DNA of 64,000 nucleotides from an uncultured Bacteroidota bacterium (GTDB lineage Bacteria > Bacteroidota > Bacteroidia > Chitinophagales > Saprospiraceae). Both the position numbers and the translations under genes were made by a program. The stretch lies in NCBI GenBank assembly GCA_937870795.1, contig CALMWS010000219.1:1-64000 (forward strand), read 5' to 3'. The notes beneath the pieces are model-generated. The model ran no database searches. It was given only the letters and a program-made list of their open reading frames with translations, and was not told the origin of the DNA. Below, piece after piece: positions 20,053-27,655 of the stretch (its first letter is position 1; the number at the start of each line of letters is the position of its first letter).

Positions 20053-20328
20053 TTTAACATAACCGTTTGCTGCTGATCCTATTCAAATCGATAAATAAGA
20101 AATTTAAATGAACGAAGCAGGCTTCAATATGCTAATCTTTCCATCTTTTTATATAATCACTCGTATTTGCTGTTAAACAAAGTTCAAAATAAAATTGCGT
20201 GAAATCAGAATTGCGGGCTTGAATTCCAAATTTTATTTTGATAGTAATTGTATTTATCGTTTTTTATATCTATTTAAACAAACCTATTTTTGACGGTCAC
20301 AAATTTCTTATTTTTAAGCGAAAATCAG

Positions 20329-20349
20329 CGACAGTACCTTTGACTGTCG
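20329..20349 (+). promoter_or_regulatory. Inverted repeat overlapping a -7 promoter box
   Basis: The arms CGACAGT (20329-20335) and ACTGTCG (20343-20349) are perfect inverted repeats with a 7-bp spacer. The spacer plus the last arm base form TACCTTTG (20335-20342), a TAnnTTTG box. A repressor bound here would block the promoter of the 197-aa gene 44 bp downstream. A shorter dyad, TGAC-G-GTCA, lies near 20291-20299. No clean -33 TTG is visible, which would fit an activated or regulated promoter. The rest of the 389-bp gap (20004-20392) is AT-rich without other features. Confidence 0.5.
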
Positions 20350-20392
20350 ATTTAAATCCTGACAGAAAACATTAAATCAAACGACAAATTTT

Positions 20393-20986
20393 ATGGACTA
20401 TAAGAAGAAATTAGAATACGCCAACCGTGTGGCCGAACAATTCGAAAACCAGGTGAATGTAAATGATATTGAGGCAGCTCTTAAAAACGAAGGCTTGTAT
20501 GAACGAGATATAAGCTCTGTTTTGGTGAGTGCAAAAAATATACTCCTGGAAAAATACAAGTCGGCCATAAGGGAACATTTATTAGCTGATAAAGACCTCC
20601 ACACTTCTGAAGAACTTAAATCACTTGATCCAAATCTATTAGCAGATTTCAGCGAGAGAGAAAAGCAACAGCTGTCCCTCGATGAAAAAAGAAAAATTGA
20701 ACGTTTGGTAAAAGAGCATTATTCAGAAGAAAGAATCCTCGAACAAGTTGACATCCGTTTTCTTCCAAAGGCCAAAGCCCATGAATTCATACAAAAACAC
20801 CTTAATGCCAAAAATCACAACAGTGGCGACACCCGTCTCTTAAACATCATCGGCGGTTTTGGCCTGCTCCTGCTTACCGGTATTATACTTGTAGCTTCAG
20901 GCAGGCTCTTTTATGCCCCACCCATTATTGGTGTAGTCTTAATCGTCAAAGGATTTACTACAGAAGTTGTTAAAATTCATGATTAA
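20393..20986 (+). CDS. Unknown protein with C-terminal membrane hairpin
   Basis: The protein has 197 residues. Residues 1-145 are highly charged and predicted helical, with two short segments that look like repeats (IEAALKNEGLYERDIS and VKEHYSEERILEQVD). Two hydrophobic helices close the protein (about 150-170 and 173-190), followed by a short charged tail. I recognise no family. It is followed 48 bp later by another small membrane protein on the same strand. The upstream dyad over the promoter suggests regulated expression. Confidence 0.7.
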   Translation: MDYKKKLEYANRVAEQFENQVNVNDIEAALKNEGLYERDISSVLVSAKNILLEKYKSAIREHLLADKDLHTSEELKSLDPNLLADFSEREKQQLSLDEKRKIERLVKEHYSEERILEQVDIRFLPKAKAHEFIQKHLNAKNHNSGDTRLLNIIGGFGLLLLTGIILVASGRLFYAPPIIGVVLIVKGFTTEVVKIHD

Positions 20987-21034
20987 TCCGCTAGCCAATG
21001 TTTTAAATTTTGTCAAACCAAAAATTTACAAAAA

Positions 21035-21310
21035 ATGACAGGAGGCGCAGGTTTTTCCTCGGATATGTCGCGTCGCGATAATACCAATCGCAACTTCTTA
21101 AAAAATGCTAAAAAATGGAAAGAACGACCAAGTATGCAGCGACATGGTCCAGATGCATTGATTCATATAAATCCTACCATTCATCCAACAGAAAGAGCAA
21201 AAACATCGCCCAGTAGAAAATATGAATTTTTACAAAGCAGAACTTTTGTGCTCCTTCTGATTGTACTGTCCATTTTTCTTGCCAGCCTTATCATTCATTA
21301 TTTGTTCTAA
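21035..21310 (+). CDS. Small single-pass membrane protein, unknown
   Basis: The protein has 91 residues: a basic, Asn/Arg-rich N-terminus (about 1-68) and one C-terminal helix (about 69-89, FVLLLIVLSIFLASLIIHYLF) ending at the stop, a tail-anchored arrangement. I know no family for it. It lies 48 bp after the 197-aa membrane protein and is followed by a hairpin with five T residues, so the two genes likely form one unit. Confidence 0.6.
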   Translation: MTGGAGFSSDMSRRDNTNRNFLKNAKKWKERPSMQRHGPDALIHINPTIHPTERAKTSPSRKYEFLQSRTFVLLLIVLSIFLASLIIHYLF

Positions 21311-21353
21311 ATACCAACCATACAAGAGTCATATACCTGAATTTTCACCAACC

Positions 21354-21373
21354 GCTCAATCGATTGGCTTTTT
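21354..21373 (+). terminator. Weak intrinsic terminator
   Basis: GC-CAA/TTG-GC arms with one bulged T and a TCGA loop are followed by TTTTT, about 45 bp after the 91-aa gene. The stem is short, so support is modest. Confidence 0.4.
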
Positions 21374-21426
21374 CCTAAGATGTAGATATATCCCTTTTTA
21401 AAACAAATAATTGGAATTCTATACTT

Positions 21427-21482
21427 CACATATTGATAGGACCACATATTGATAAGACCACATATTGATAGGACCACATATT
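21427..21482 (+). repeat. 16-bp tandem repeat, 3.5 copies
   Basis: Three consecutive copies of CACATATTGATARGAC (21427-21442, 21443-21458, 21459-21474; one A/G difference) are followed by a partial CACATAT. They lie in the 315-bp gap before the K+ channel gene. There is nothing else recognisable in that gap apart from the weak terminator. Confidence 0.85.
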
Positions 21483-21625
21483 TATTGTTTGATCCACCAT
21501 CTTCCCATTGGAAAAGATCATTACATTATAATGCCATCAATGATCCCCCTCACCCCAACTTAAATCTATTTTTCCTATATTTATCTTTTGGCTGAAAACG
21601 GTCAAAATAATTTTTACTTTAATTC

Positions 21626-22543
21626 ATGACAGAGAAACACAAGGAGCCTGCAGTTGAAAACATGGGCTTTGGCAATAAGGTATCGGCCAGGACCAGGCTG
21701 GTCAATGACGATGGAAGTTTCAACATCCAGCGCGTAGGAGGGGAAGCCGCCAAACCTTTTGAACACCTCGTTAACCTTCCTTTGTCTCTGTTTGTACTTG
21801 AATTGTTGGCAGTCTTTCTACTGCTCAATGCCCTCTTTGCTACATTTTATTTTGGCCACGGCATCGAACACCTCAGCGGAAAACCATCAGGTGGCTGGGA
21901 GGACTTTCTGCATTGTTATTATTTTAGTGTGCAGACTTTTACCACCGTGGGTTATGGCTATCTCAATCCGCAGGATCACTTTACCAACATCGTTTCTTCG
22001 TTCAATTCACTAATTGGGCTTACCTGTTATGCCCTGGGTACCGGCCTGCTCATCTTCCGCTTGTCGAAAGCCCCAGTTAAAATCAGATTTGCAGATAAAG
22101 TAGTACTGTCACCTTATGGTGATCAAAAATCTCTGCAGCTCAGGCTGGTCAATGCAGGCACAAACACCCTCATTAATATGGAGGCCTCACTCAACATGAC
22201 CTGGCTGGAGGTAGTAGAAGGACAACGTCGGCGCAAATTTCAAAGATTGCACCTTGAGTTGGATTTTATTTACCTGTTCCCACTCAACTGGACACTCATA
22301 CACATCATTGACGATAAAAGCCCATTTTACCACAAAAGTCTTGAAGATCTCAAAGAACAGACAGCAGAATTATTGGTCATGGTGCGGGGCTACGATGATA
22401 CCTACGATCAGTTTATTTATAAAAATCATTCGTATTGTATTGAAAATGTGAGTGAAAATGAAGTTTTCCTGCCAATGTATGAGAGCAAGGAAGACAAAAC
22501 ACTTCTGTATATCCAAAAACTCAATGACACTAAAAAAGTGTAG
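21626..22543 (+). CDS. Inward-rectifier K+ channel (KirBac type)
   Basis: This 305-residue protein has the bacterial Kir layout: a cytoplasmic slide-helix region (about 30-50), TM1 (52-76), a pore helix and the selectivity filter TTVGYGY at 106-112, TM2 (about 122-145), and a C-terminal immunoglobulin-like cytoplasmic domain (about 150-290; LQLRLVNAGTNTLINMEASL, FPLNWTLIHIIDDKSPF). The filter TVGYG predicts K+ selectivity. It should form tetramers in the inner membrane. The gene stands 50 bp before the ECF sigma gene on the same strand and may or may not share its transcript. Confidence 0.92.
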   Translation: MTEKHKEPAVENMGFGNKVSARTRLVNDDGSFNIQRVGGEAAKPFEHLVNLPLSLFVLELLAVFLLLNALFATFYFGHGIEHLSGKPSGGWEDFLHCYYFSVQTFTTVGYGYLNPQDHFTNIVSSFNSLIGLTCYALGTGLLIFRLSKAPVKIRFADKVVLSPYGDQKSLQLRLVNAGTNTLINMEASLNMTWLEVVEGQRRRKFQRLHLELDFIYLFPLNWTLIHIIDDKSPFYHKSLEDLKEQTAELLVMVRGYDDTYDQFIYKNHSYCIENVSENEVFLPMYESKEDKTLLYIQKLNDTKKV

Positions 22544-22593
22544 ATTAAACCTTTGGTTAAAAACATGGTCAAATAAGCACAATCAAGTAATGA

Positions 22594-23133
22594 ATGCAGC
22601 AGGCTGATGACGACAAAATCGTAGAAATGCTACGAAACAGCGCGACCCTCGAGCAGGGTTTCAGACTGCTTATGCACAAGTACCAGGAAAAGGTGTACTG
22701 GCACATTCGGCGAATTGTGGAAAGCCACGAAGACACGGATGATGTGCTGCAAAATACCTTTATCAAAGCCTACCGCGGCTTTGCCAATTTTGAAGGTAGA
22801 TCAAGCCTGTATACCTGGTTATATCGTATAGCCACCAACGAGGCATTGACACTACAGAAAACCAAAAAAACTAAGGCCACGGCCTCCCTCGAAGAATTTC
22901 ATGTAGGCAGCACGAACCAAAGTGATCACGACTTTGATGAAAACAAGGCCGTCCAAAAGTTGGAAAAGGCACTGGGTGAGTTGCCGGAAAAACAGAGGAT
23001 CGTATTTAATATGCGGTATTACGATGAGATGAGTTACCAGGAGATGTCAGACATTCTCGACACCTCTGTAGGAGCACTCAAGGCATCCTACCACCATGCT
23101 GTGAAAAAAATAGAGGCCTATTTACTGGCTTAA
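22594..23133 (+). CDS. ECF-type RNA polymerase sigma factor
   Basis: This 179-residue sigma-70 family protein has region 2 (about 20-90; DTDDVLQNTFIKAYRGFANFEG, SSLYTWLYRIATNEAL) and region 4 (about 125-175; LPEKQRIVFNMRYYDEMSYQ, then EMSDILDTSVGALK). A linker with acidic residues joins them. The next gene, 11 bp downstream, encodes a single-pass membrane protein in the usual position of an anti-sigma factor, and a CpxP-like envelope protein follows. The trio probably forms an envelope-stress response unit. Confidence 0.93.
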   Translation: MQQADDDKIVEMLRNSATLEQGFRLLMHKYQEKVYWHIRRIVESHEDTDDVLQNTFIKAYRGFANFEGRSSLYTWLYRIATNEALTLQKTKKTKATASLEEFHVGSTNQSDHDFDENKAVQKLEKALGELPEKQRIVFNMRYYDEMSYQEMSDILDTSVGALKASYHHAVKKIEAYLLA

Positions 23134-23144
23134 AAAAGAGTGAA

Positions 23145-23711
23145 ATGGAAGAACAGGAAAAACTGAGTCAAGAGCTGGAAAGACTAAAAAAAGTGGTGCG
23201 TCACACACCTCCACCTGAAGGATATTTTGATGCCTTTACAGAAGAGGTGATGGCCCAAATTAAGTTGGATCAGATTATGCCCGATCATAATGAAGTTATA
23301 CCTCCGGCTTATTTTGAGCAGCTGCCCGATGTGGTTCTTGCCAAGGTACACAGAGCCGCTCCCGGAGGCAGGATGGTCATTATGCGCAACCTTCGCTGGA
23401 TGGCAGCTGCAGCTGTGCTGATCCTGGTAGCAGTGGTAATGCTCAAGTATGTTATGCCCACAGGCCAGGACGATGCAGCCAGGGCTGCTTATGTGGCTCT
23501 TAGCAAAGACTTTAGCCAGGACCTTACCAGTGATGAAATAGACCACCTCATCCAAGCTTACAACTCCGAAGAAGATTTGTGGATGTTGAAACAATTGGAA
23601 CCCGTTGAGCATAGCGATCTTCCCGAAATCAATGGCCTGGAAAGTGATGAACCTTTGCTGCAGGACATTCTTACAGACGAAGAAATAGAGTACCTCAATG
23701 AAATTATGTAG
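23145..23711 (+). CDS. Single-pass membrane protein, probable anti-sigma factor
   Basis: The protein has 188 residues with an acidic cytoplasmic N-terminal half (PPPEGYFDAFTEEVMAQI; PPAYFEQLPDVVLAKV, a repeated short motif), one membrane helix (about 85-105, WMAAAAVLILVAVVMLKYV) and an acidic periplasmic tail. It lacks the zinc-binding HxxxCxxC motif of ZAS anti-sigmas. The role is inferred from position between the ECF sigma and the CpxP-like gene, a common arrangement in Bacteroidota. Confidence 0.7.
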   Translation: MEEQEKLSQELERLKKVVRHTPPPEGYFDAFTEEVMAQIKLDQIMPDHNEVIPPAYFEQLPDVVLAKVHRAAPGGRMVIMRNLRWMAAAAVLILVAVVMLKYVMPTGQDDAARAAYVALSKDFSQDLTSDEIDHLIQAYNSEEDLWMLKQLEPVEHSDLPEINGLESDEPLLQDILTDEEIEYLNEIM

Positions 23712-23733
23712 TTATATTTTTTAGATTTATACA

Positions 23734-24174
23734 ATGAAAAAGACCTTTATTATTTTTAGTTTACTGCTGATTTCCGGTCTGGCCTTTGGCCAAATAGGTA
23801 AGAGAAGAGAAGCGCTGGAAGAAAGAATAAAATCGCTTAAAATTGCCTTTGTCACTGAAAAACTGGGCCTGTCACCCGAAGAATCGGAGAAATTTTGGCC
23901 CATTTACAACCAAATGGAAGCAGAGCGGGCAACCCTCATGGCAGAAAAGAAATCTGACTTTGAAGGCGACGAATCCGACAAGGATGCACAGGCCTACATT
24001 GCAAGACACTTTGAAATCAGGGAGAAAGAAATCCAGCTGGAACGCAAGTACGTGGAAAAGTTTAAAACCATCCTGCCCGCCAAAAAGGTAGCCAAACTGC
24101 TTTGGGTAGAAAAACAATTCCGCCAGGAGATCATGTCCAACATCATCAACAAAGCCAGAAACAGGGGGCGATGA
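23734..24174 (+). CDS. CpxP/Spy-like periplasmic protein
   Basis: The product is 146 residues with a signal peptide ending in LAFGQ and an all-helical, highly charged mature part. The motif LGLSPEESEKFWPIYNQMEA is typical of Spy/CpxP/zinc-resistance-type periplasmic sensors. It likely acts as a chaperone or sensor feeding the ECF pathway encoded just upstream (23-bp gap). The C-terminus is basic (KARNRGR). Confidence 0.72.
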   Translation: MKKTFIIFSLLLISGLAFGQIGKRREALEERIKSLKIAFVTEKLGLSPEESEKFWPIYNQMEAERATLMAEKKSDFEGDESDKDAQAYIARHFEIREKEIQLERKYVEKFKTILPAKKVAKLLWVEKQFRQEIMSNIINKARNRGR

Positions 24175-24266
24175 TGAGTAAAAACACTGGTTTTGTTTTG
24201 ACCTGACAACCAAATTTTTAACAAACTGTTGTGATATAATGCAGGCAGTAAAGGGCATTTATTTTT

Positions 24267-24274
24267 TACCTTTG
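24267..24274 (+). promoter_or_regulatory. Putative -7 box of ahcY
   Basis: TACCTTTG matches TAnnTTTG and lies 28 bp upstream of the ahcY ATG. No TTG lies at the ideal -33 distance. Confidence 0.45.
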
Positions 24275-24302
24275 CCCCCTGAAAAAAAGCAAAATATCAC
24301 AA

Positions 24303-25616
24303 ATGGCAACAGCTGAGAAACAACTGAGTTACAAAGTAAAAGACATCAACCTGGCCGCCTGGGGCAGGAAAGAAGTAGAATTGGCAGAAGCAGAAATGCC
24401 CGGTTTGATGGCATTGCGCGCTGAGTACGGACAAAGCAAACCCCTTAAAGGTGCGAGGATAGCAGGTTGTCTGCACATGACCATTCAGACCGCTGTATTG
24501 ATAGAGACCCTTGTAGAACTAGGGGCGCAGGTATCATGGTCTTCTTGTAACATTTTTTCTACACAGGACCACGCAGCCGCAGCCATTGCCGCAGCGGGCA
24601 TCCCTGTTTTTGCGTGGAAAGGTATGAATGAGGAAGAATTTGACTGGTGTATCGAACAAACCCTCCATGCTTTCGAAGGAGGTGAGCCCCTGAATATGAT
24701 TCTCGACGATGGAGGTGACCTTACCAACATGGTATTGGACCGTTTCCCCGAATTGGTAGCCAACATCAAAGGGCTTTCTGAAGAGACAACAACCGGAGTA
24801 CACAGGCTCTACGAGAGGGTAAAAAATGGCACCCTGCCCATGCCTGCAATCAATGTTAACGACTCTGTGACCAAATCAAAATTTGATAATAAATACGGAT
24901 GTAAAGAATCATTGGTTGACTCCATCAGAAGGGCTACCGATATCATGATGGCTGGTAAGGTAGCTGTTGTTTGCGGTTATGGTGACGTAGGTAAGGGATC
25001 AGCAGCTTCTTTGAGAGGAGCTGGCTGTAGGGTCATTGTTACCGAAATCGACCCTATCTGTGCTTTGCAGGCAGCAATGGATGGCTTTGCTGTAAAACGT
25101 TTGGAAAATGCCCTGACAGAAGCTGATATCGTAGTAACCGCTACCGGCAATAAGTCGATTGTAAGAGGAGAGCATTTCCAAAAGATGAAAGACAAAACCA
25201 TTGTGTGCAACATTGGCCACTTCGACAATGAGATCGACATGGCATGGTTGAAACAGAATCATGCAGACAGCAAGGTAGAGATCAAGCCGCAAGTTGATAA
25301 ATATACCATCAACGGAAAAGACATCATCATCCTGGCCGAAGGTCGTTTGGTAAATTTGGGCTGTGCCACAGGACACCCATCCTTTGTGATGTCCAACAGC
25401 TTTACCAACCAGACCCTGGCACAATTGGAACTTTGGAACAACAGTGCTGCCTACAAAAACGAAGTATATACCCTGCCCAAACACCTCGATGAGAAGGTAG
25501 CCAGGCTGCACCTTGCCAAAATTGGTGTAGAACTGGAGACCCTTTCACAGGAGCAGGCCGATTACATCGGTGTGCAGGTTCAGGGTCCGTTCAAACCAGA
25601 ATACTACCGTTATTAA
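24303..25616 (+). CDS. ahcY: Adenosylhomocysteinase
   Basis: This 437-residue enzyme reversibly hydrolyses S-adenosylhomocysteine to adenosine and homocysteine. The NAD-binding motif [13 protein letters not shown] is near residues 221-233. Substrate-site segments [32 protein letters not shown] and the C-terminal [10 protein letters not shown] are all conserved. Length and start ([22 protein letters not shown]) are normal. It removes the product inhibitor of SAM-dependent methyltransferases. The stop overlaps the start of the next gene by one base. Confidence 0.97.
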   Translation: MATAEKQLSYKVKDINLAAWGRKEVELAEAEMPGLMALRAEYGQSKPLKGARIAGCLHMTIQTAVLIETLVELGAQVSWSSCNIFSTQDHAAAAIAAAGIPVFAWKGMNEEEFDWCIEQTLHAFEGGEPLNMILDDGGDLTNMVLDRFPELVANIKGLSEETTTGVHRLYERVKNGTLPMPAINVNDSVTKSKFDNKYGCKESLVDSIRRATDIMMAGKVAVVCGYGDVGKGSAASLRGAGCRVIVTEIDPICALQAAMDGFAVKRLENALTEADIVVTATGNKSIVRGEHFQKMKDKTIVCNIGHFDNEIDMAWLKQNHADSKVEIKPQVDKYTINGKDIIILAEGRLVNLGCATGHPSFVMSNSFTNQTLAQLELWNNSAAYKNEVYTLPKHLDEKVARLHLAKIGVELETLSQEQADYIGVQVQGPFKPEYYRY

Positions 25617-26128
25617 TGCAAATGGCTACGTTGTTGATCTTGCTCACGGGTCTATGGGCATCGTTTGAAGACAAAACACTTCACGATTTCCACTTGAGCA
25701 GGAGTGAGATCAACTATGACAGCCCTTCAGCCACCCTTCAGGTTACGGTGCACATCTTTGTAGATGACCTGGAAAAAGTTTTGACAAAGACGGGGAGTAA
25801 AAACCTGCGTTTGGGTCAGAAAAATGAGGCAGCAGATGCAGATCAGGCCATAGCAGCCTACCTTGACAGGCATCATGTTATCAGCAGCAATGGCAAAGTG
25901 TTTAGGCCTGATTTTATTGGTAAGGAGTTGAGCGAGGATTATATTGCTTATTATTGTTACCTCGAATACCCCGTACCAGCTGGCACAAAGGAAGTAAATA
26001 TTAAAAATAATATTTTGCTTGACTTGTACGATGACCAAAAAAACATGGTGCAAGTGACAAAAAACAAGAAGAGAATAACGAGTTTTTTGTTTGACAAAGA
26101 ACAGTATTCGGATAACGTAAGATTTTAA
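25616..26128 (+). CDS. DUF6702-like exported protein
   Basis: The protein has 170 residues with a short hydrophobic N-terminus (MATLLILLTGLWASF) and a mature part rich in beta-strand-like segments (DFHLSRSEINYDSPSATLQV, VHIFVDDLEKVL, GKELSEDYIAYYCYLEYPVP). This resembles the Bacteroidota family DUF6702, whose function is unknown. The ATG overlaps the last base of ahcY's stop; an alternative ATG is two codons later (25622) and gives a cleaner signal peptide. It is co-transcribed with ahcY by position. Confidence 0.68.
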   Translation: MQMATLLILLTGLWASFEDKTLHDFHLSRSEINYDSPSATLQVTVHIFVDDLEKVLTKTGSKNLRLGQKNEAADADQAIAAYLDRHHVISSNGKVFRPDFIGKELSEDYIAYYCYLEYPVPAGTKEVNIKNNILLDLYDDQKNMVQVTKNKKRITSFLFDKEQYSDNVRF

Positions 26129-26148
26129 TGCGTTTTTTTACCTAAAAT

Positions 26149-26180
26149 TTTGGTTGAGTGGAGATAAACTCCTATCTTTG
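26149..26180 (+). promoter_or_regulatory. Promoter of rpsT
   Basis: TTTG at 26149-26152 and TATCTTTG at 26173-26180 are separated by exactly 20 bp, the expected Bacteroidota -33/-7 arrangement. The predicted start of transcription is near 26187, giving a leader of about 20 nt. Confidence 0.65.
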
Positions 26181-26206
26181 CGCTCCAATTCATAAATTTA
26201 AGATCA

Positions 26207-26461
26207 ATGGCAAACCATAAGTCATCTAAGAAAAGAATCAGGCAAGACCTTGTCATCCGATTGAGGAACAGGTATTACAAAAAATCTGCCAGGACTGCCA
26301 TCGCCAAATTAAGGGCTTTGGAAGACAAAACAGAAGCAGTAAAGTATTTACCAAAGGTGGTAGCTATGATTGACAAACTGGCGAAGAAAAACACTTGGCA
26401 CAAAAACAAGGCTTCCAACCTCAAGAGTAAGTTGATGAAGCATGTGAATGCGATTGGGTAA
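26207..26461 (+). CDS. rpsT: 30S ribosomal protein S20
   Basis: This 84-residue, very basic protein starts [20 protein letters not shown] and continues with [18 protein letters not shown], the standard S20 pattern, and ends with a helical [18 protein letters not shown] segment. It binds 16S rRNA in the small subunit. It has its own promoter and is followed by a strong terminator, so it is a single-gene unit. Confidence 0.96.
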   Translation: MANHKSSKKRIRQDLVIRLRNRYYKKSARTAIAKLRALEDKTEAVKYLPKVVAMIDKLAKKNTWHKNKASNLKSKLMKHVNAIG

Positions 26462-26482
26462 TACCCGATAACTAACCGATAG

Positions 26483-26521
26483 AAAAAAGGGGATTGAGTT
26501 GAAACTTGATCCCCTTTTTTT
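26483..26521 (+). terminator. Intrinsic terminator of rpsT
   Basis: The arms AAAAAAGGGGAT and ATCCCCTTTTTT form a 12-bp stem, with a run of T residues continuing after it, 21 bp past the rpsT stop. The A/T symmetry means it could work in both directions. Confidence 0.85.
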
Positions 26522-26705
26522 TGCTTGTCATACCCAAAGAAACCTCTGAAAGCTTCAAAGCTTACCCATTCTATTGTCCATATCCAAACTACCTGAATAA
26601 CAGTCTGGATTTTCAGGGGCATTTAACCATCTTATGCCTGTATAGAAAAACTCCAATTGCATCAACCATGCTGATTTATATGGTACAATGCTGTGCATCG
26701 TTATT

Positions 26706-26756
26706 TTCAAATGTTCAAATGGTACGCCTCGCGTCGCTCGGCTAAATGTTCAAATG
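26706..26756 (-). repeat. Inverted copies of the 8-bp array unit
   Basis: TTCAAATG occurs at 26706-26713, 26714-26721 and 26749-26756, with a GC-rich spacer holding CGCGTC. This is the reverse complement (rotated) of the unit in the downstream array. A further inverted copy lies at 26965-26972, so the array is flanked on both sides. Confidence 0.7.
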
Positions 26757-26814
26757 GACGAAGATTTGTATTTATTACTACAGTATCCCTTTTCTAAAAT
26801 AGGGCGTGACAAAT

Positions 26815-26951
26815 CAACATGTGAACATCTGAACATTTGAACATGTGAACATCTGAACATATGAACATGTGAACATTTGAACATTTGAACATTTGAACAT
26901 TTGAACATGTGAACATTTGAACATATGAACATATTGAACATGTGAACATAT
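26815..26951 (+). repeat. Seventeen-unit GAACATNT tandem array
   Basis: Consecutive 8-bp units of the form GAACATNT run from 26815 to 26951; the first unit begins with C and one (26927-26935) has an extra T. The seventh base varies among T, G, C and A while the first six and the last are fixed. The array is followed by GACGCG, the reverse complement of CGCGTC near 26730. An 81-residue minus-strand reading frame across it is a by-product of the repeat. Confidence 0.92.
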
Positions 26952-26973
26952 GACGCGAAAATAACTTCAAATG

Positions 26974-27007
26974 AAAAAAGCCATCTTTTTTGCAAAAGAC
27001 AGCTTTT
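26974..27007 (-). terminator. Strong intrinsic terminator with GCAA tetraloop
   Basis: On the minus strand, AAAAGCTGTCTTTT, a GCAA loop and AAAAGATGGCTTTT form a 14-bp stem (two G-U pairs) followed by more T. It lies 54 bp after the stop of the 60-aa gene and supports that gene as a real minus-strand unit. Confidence 0.75.
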
Positions 27008-27060
27008 AATCTAACAACTAAAAAACTATGATAAAAACTTTACGCCTGGGCGTCGCTTTC

Positions 27061-27243
27061 TTAGAATTGTATCAACTTGGCGTTGATGTTTTTAAGGGAA
27101 CGGTGTCTGGCAGTTTTGGGATTGTAGTCCGCTTGCTGGTAATCCTTATCGGTGATTTGTTCGATGAGGTGTTTTTGCCTTACCATCTCCGCTTTTGACC
27201 TTACATTTTTCTCTACTAATAATCTGAACAAAGTACTTTTCAT
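27061..27243 (-). CDS. Small basic protein, unknown
   Basis: The frame encodes 60 residues, basic and helical at first (MKSTLFRLLVEKNVRSKAEM), then a polar tail. I know no family. Support comes from the ATG start preceded by a very AT-rich region and from the strong terminator 54 bp downstream. A competing 56-residue plus-strand frame (27028-27198) covers the same DNA but opens inside the terminator's neighbourhood and has no promoter I can see. Confidence 0.5.
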   Translation of the reverse strand: MKSTLFRLLVEKNVRSKAEMVRQKHLIEQITDKDYQQADYNPKTARHRSLKNINAKLIQF

Positions 27244-27655
27244 TAATAAATGTTTTGTTGTAAAAAACGATAATTCAAAATTTTATTTGTTATGATCCGA
27301 TATTTTAGCTAAAATTAAGAACAAAATATCGTGACAAATAATATATGATTTACCTGTAGTTTTCTTTTTATTTTTTGTAATGCAAATTTAATAGAATAAT
27401 ATATTTTTCGCAAGGCTTTTTATGGGTTTTAACAAAATTTTATTCTTTTATTTTTAATTTTAGTTATTTTGACATGATTTGTGCCTGATTGATGACATTA
27501 GGTCCCGGCATTCTACATCACTTAACTTATCCGCTCTATTGTTTTAGTGCATTTACCCCGCCCAATAGCGGGGCAAGGGGTAGGGAAGATTGTCACATAA
27601 TCGTAAATACATTGAAATGTATTCTCATTTAAAAAAAGTTGTTAATTTGGGCTGT
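27244..27655. other. AT-rich intergenic region with a GC hairpin
   Basis: This 412-bp gap is mostly A/T runs. The only notable element is CCCCGC-CCAATA-GCGGGG at 27556-27573, a 6-bp GC stem about 80 bp before the metalloprotease start. No tRNA, small RNA or confident promoter could be assigned. Confidence 0.5.

Noticed and set aside
26815..26951. CRISPR-like array
   Set aside because: Units are 8 bp with no unique spacers and no cas genes nearby, so this is a simple tandem repeat.
26750..26995. 81-residue minus-strand open frame across the GAACATNT array
   Set aside because: Its repeating Met-Phe/Cys-Ser/Val pattern is the direct translation of an 8-bp repeat (24 bp gives an 8-residue period). 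There is no coding signal outside the array.
27028..27198. 56-residue plus-strand frame (starts MIKTLRLGVAF)
   Set aside because: It overlaps the minus-strand 60-residue frame, has no visible promoter, and the terminator geometry favours the minus strand. Left as a possibility in the findings.
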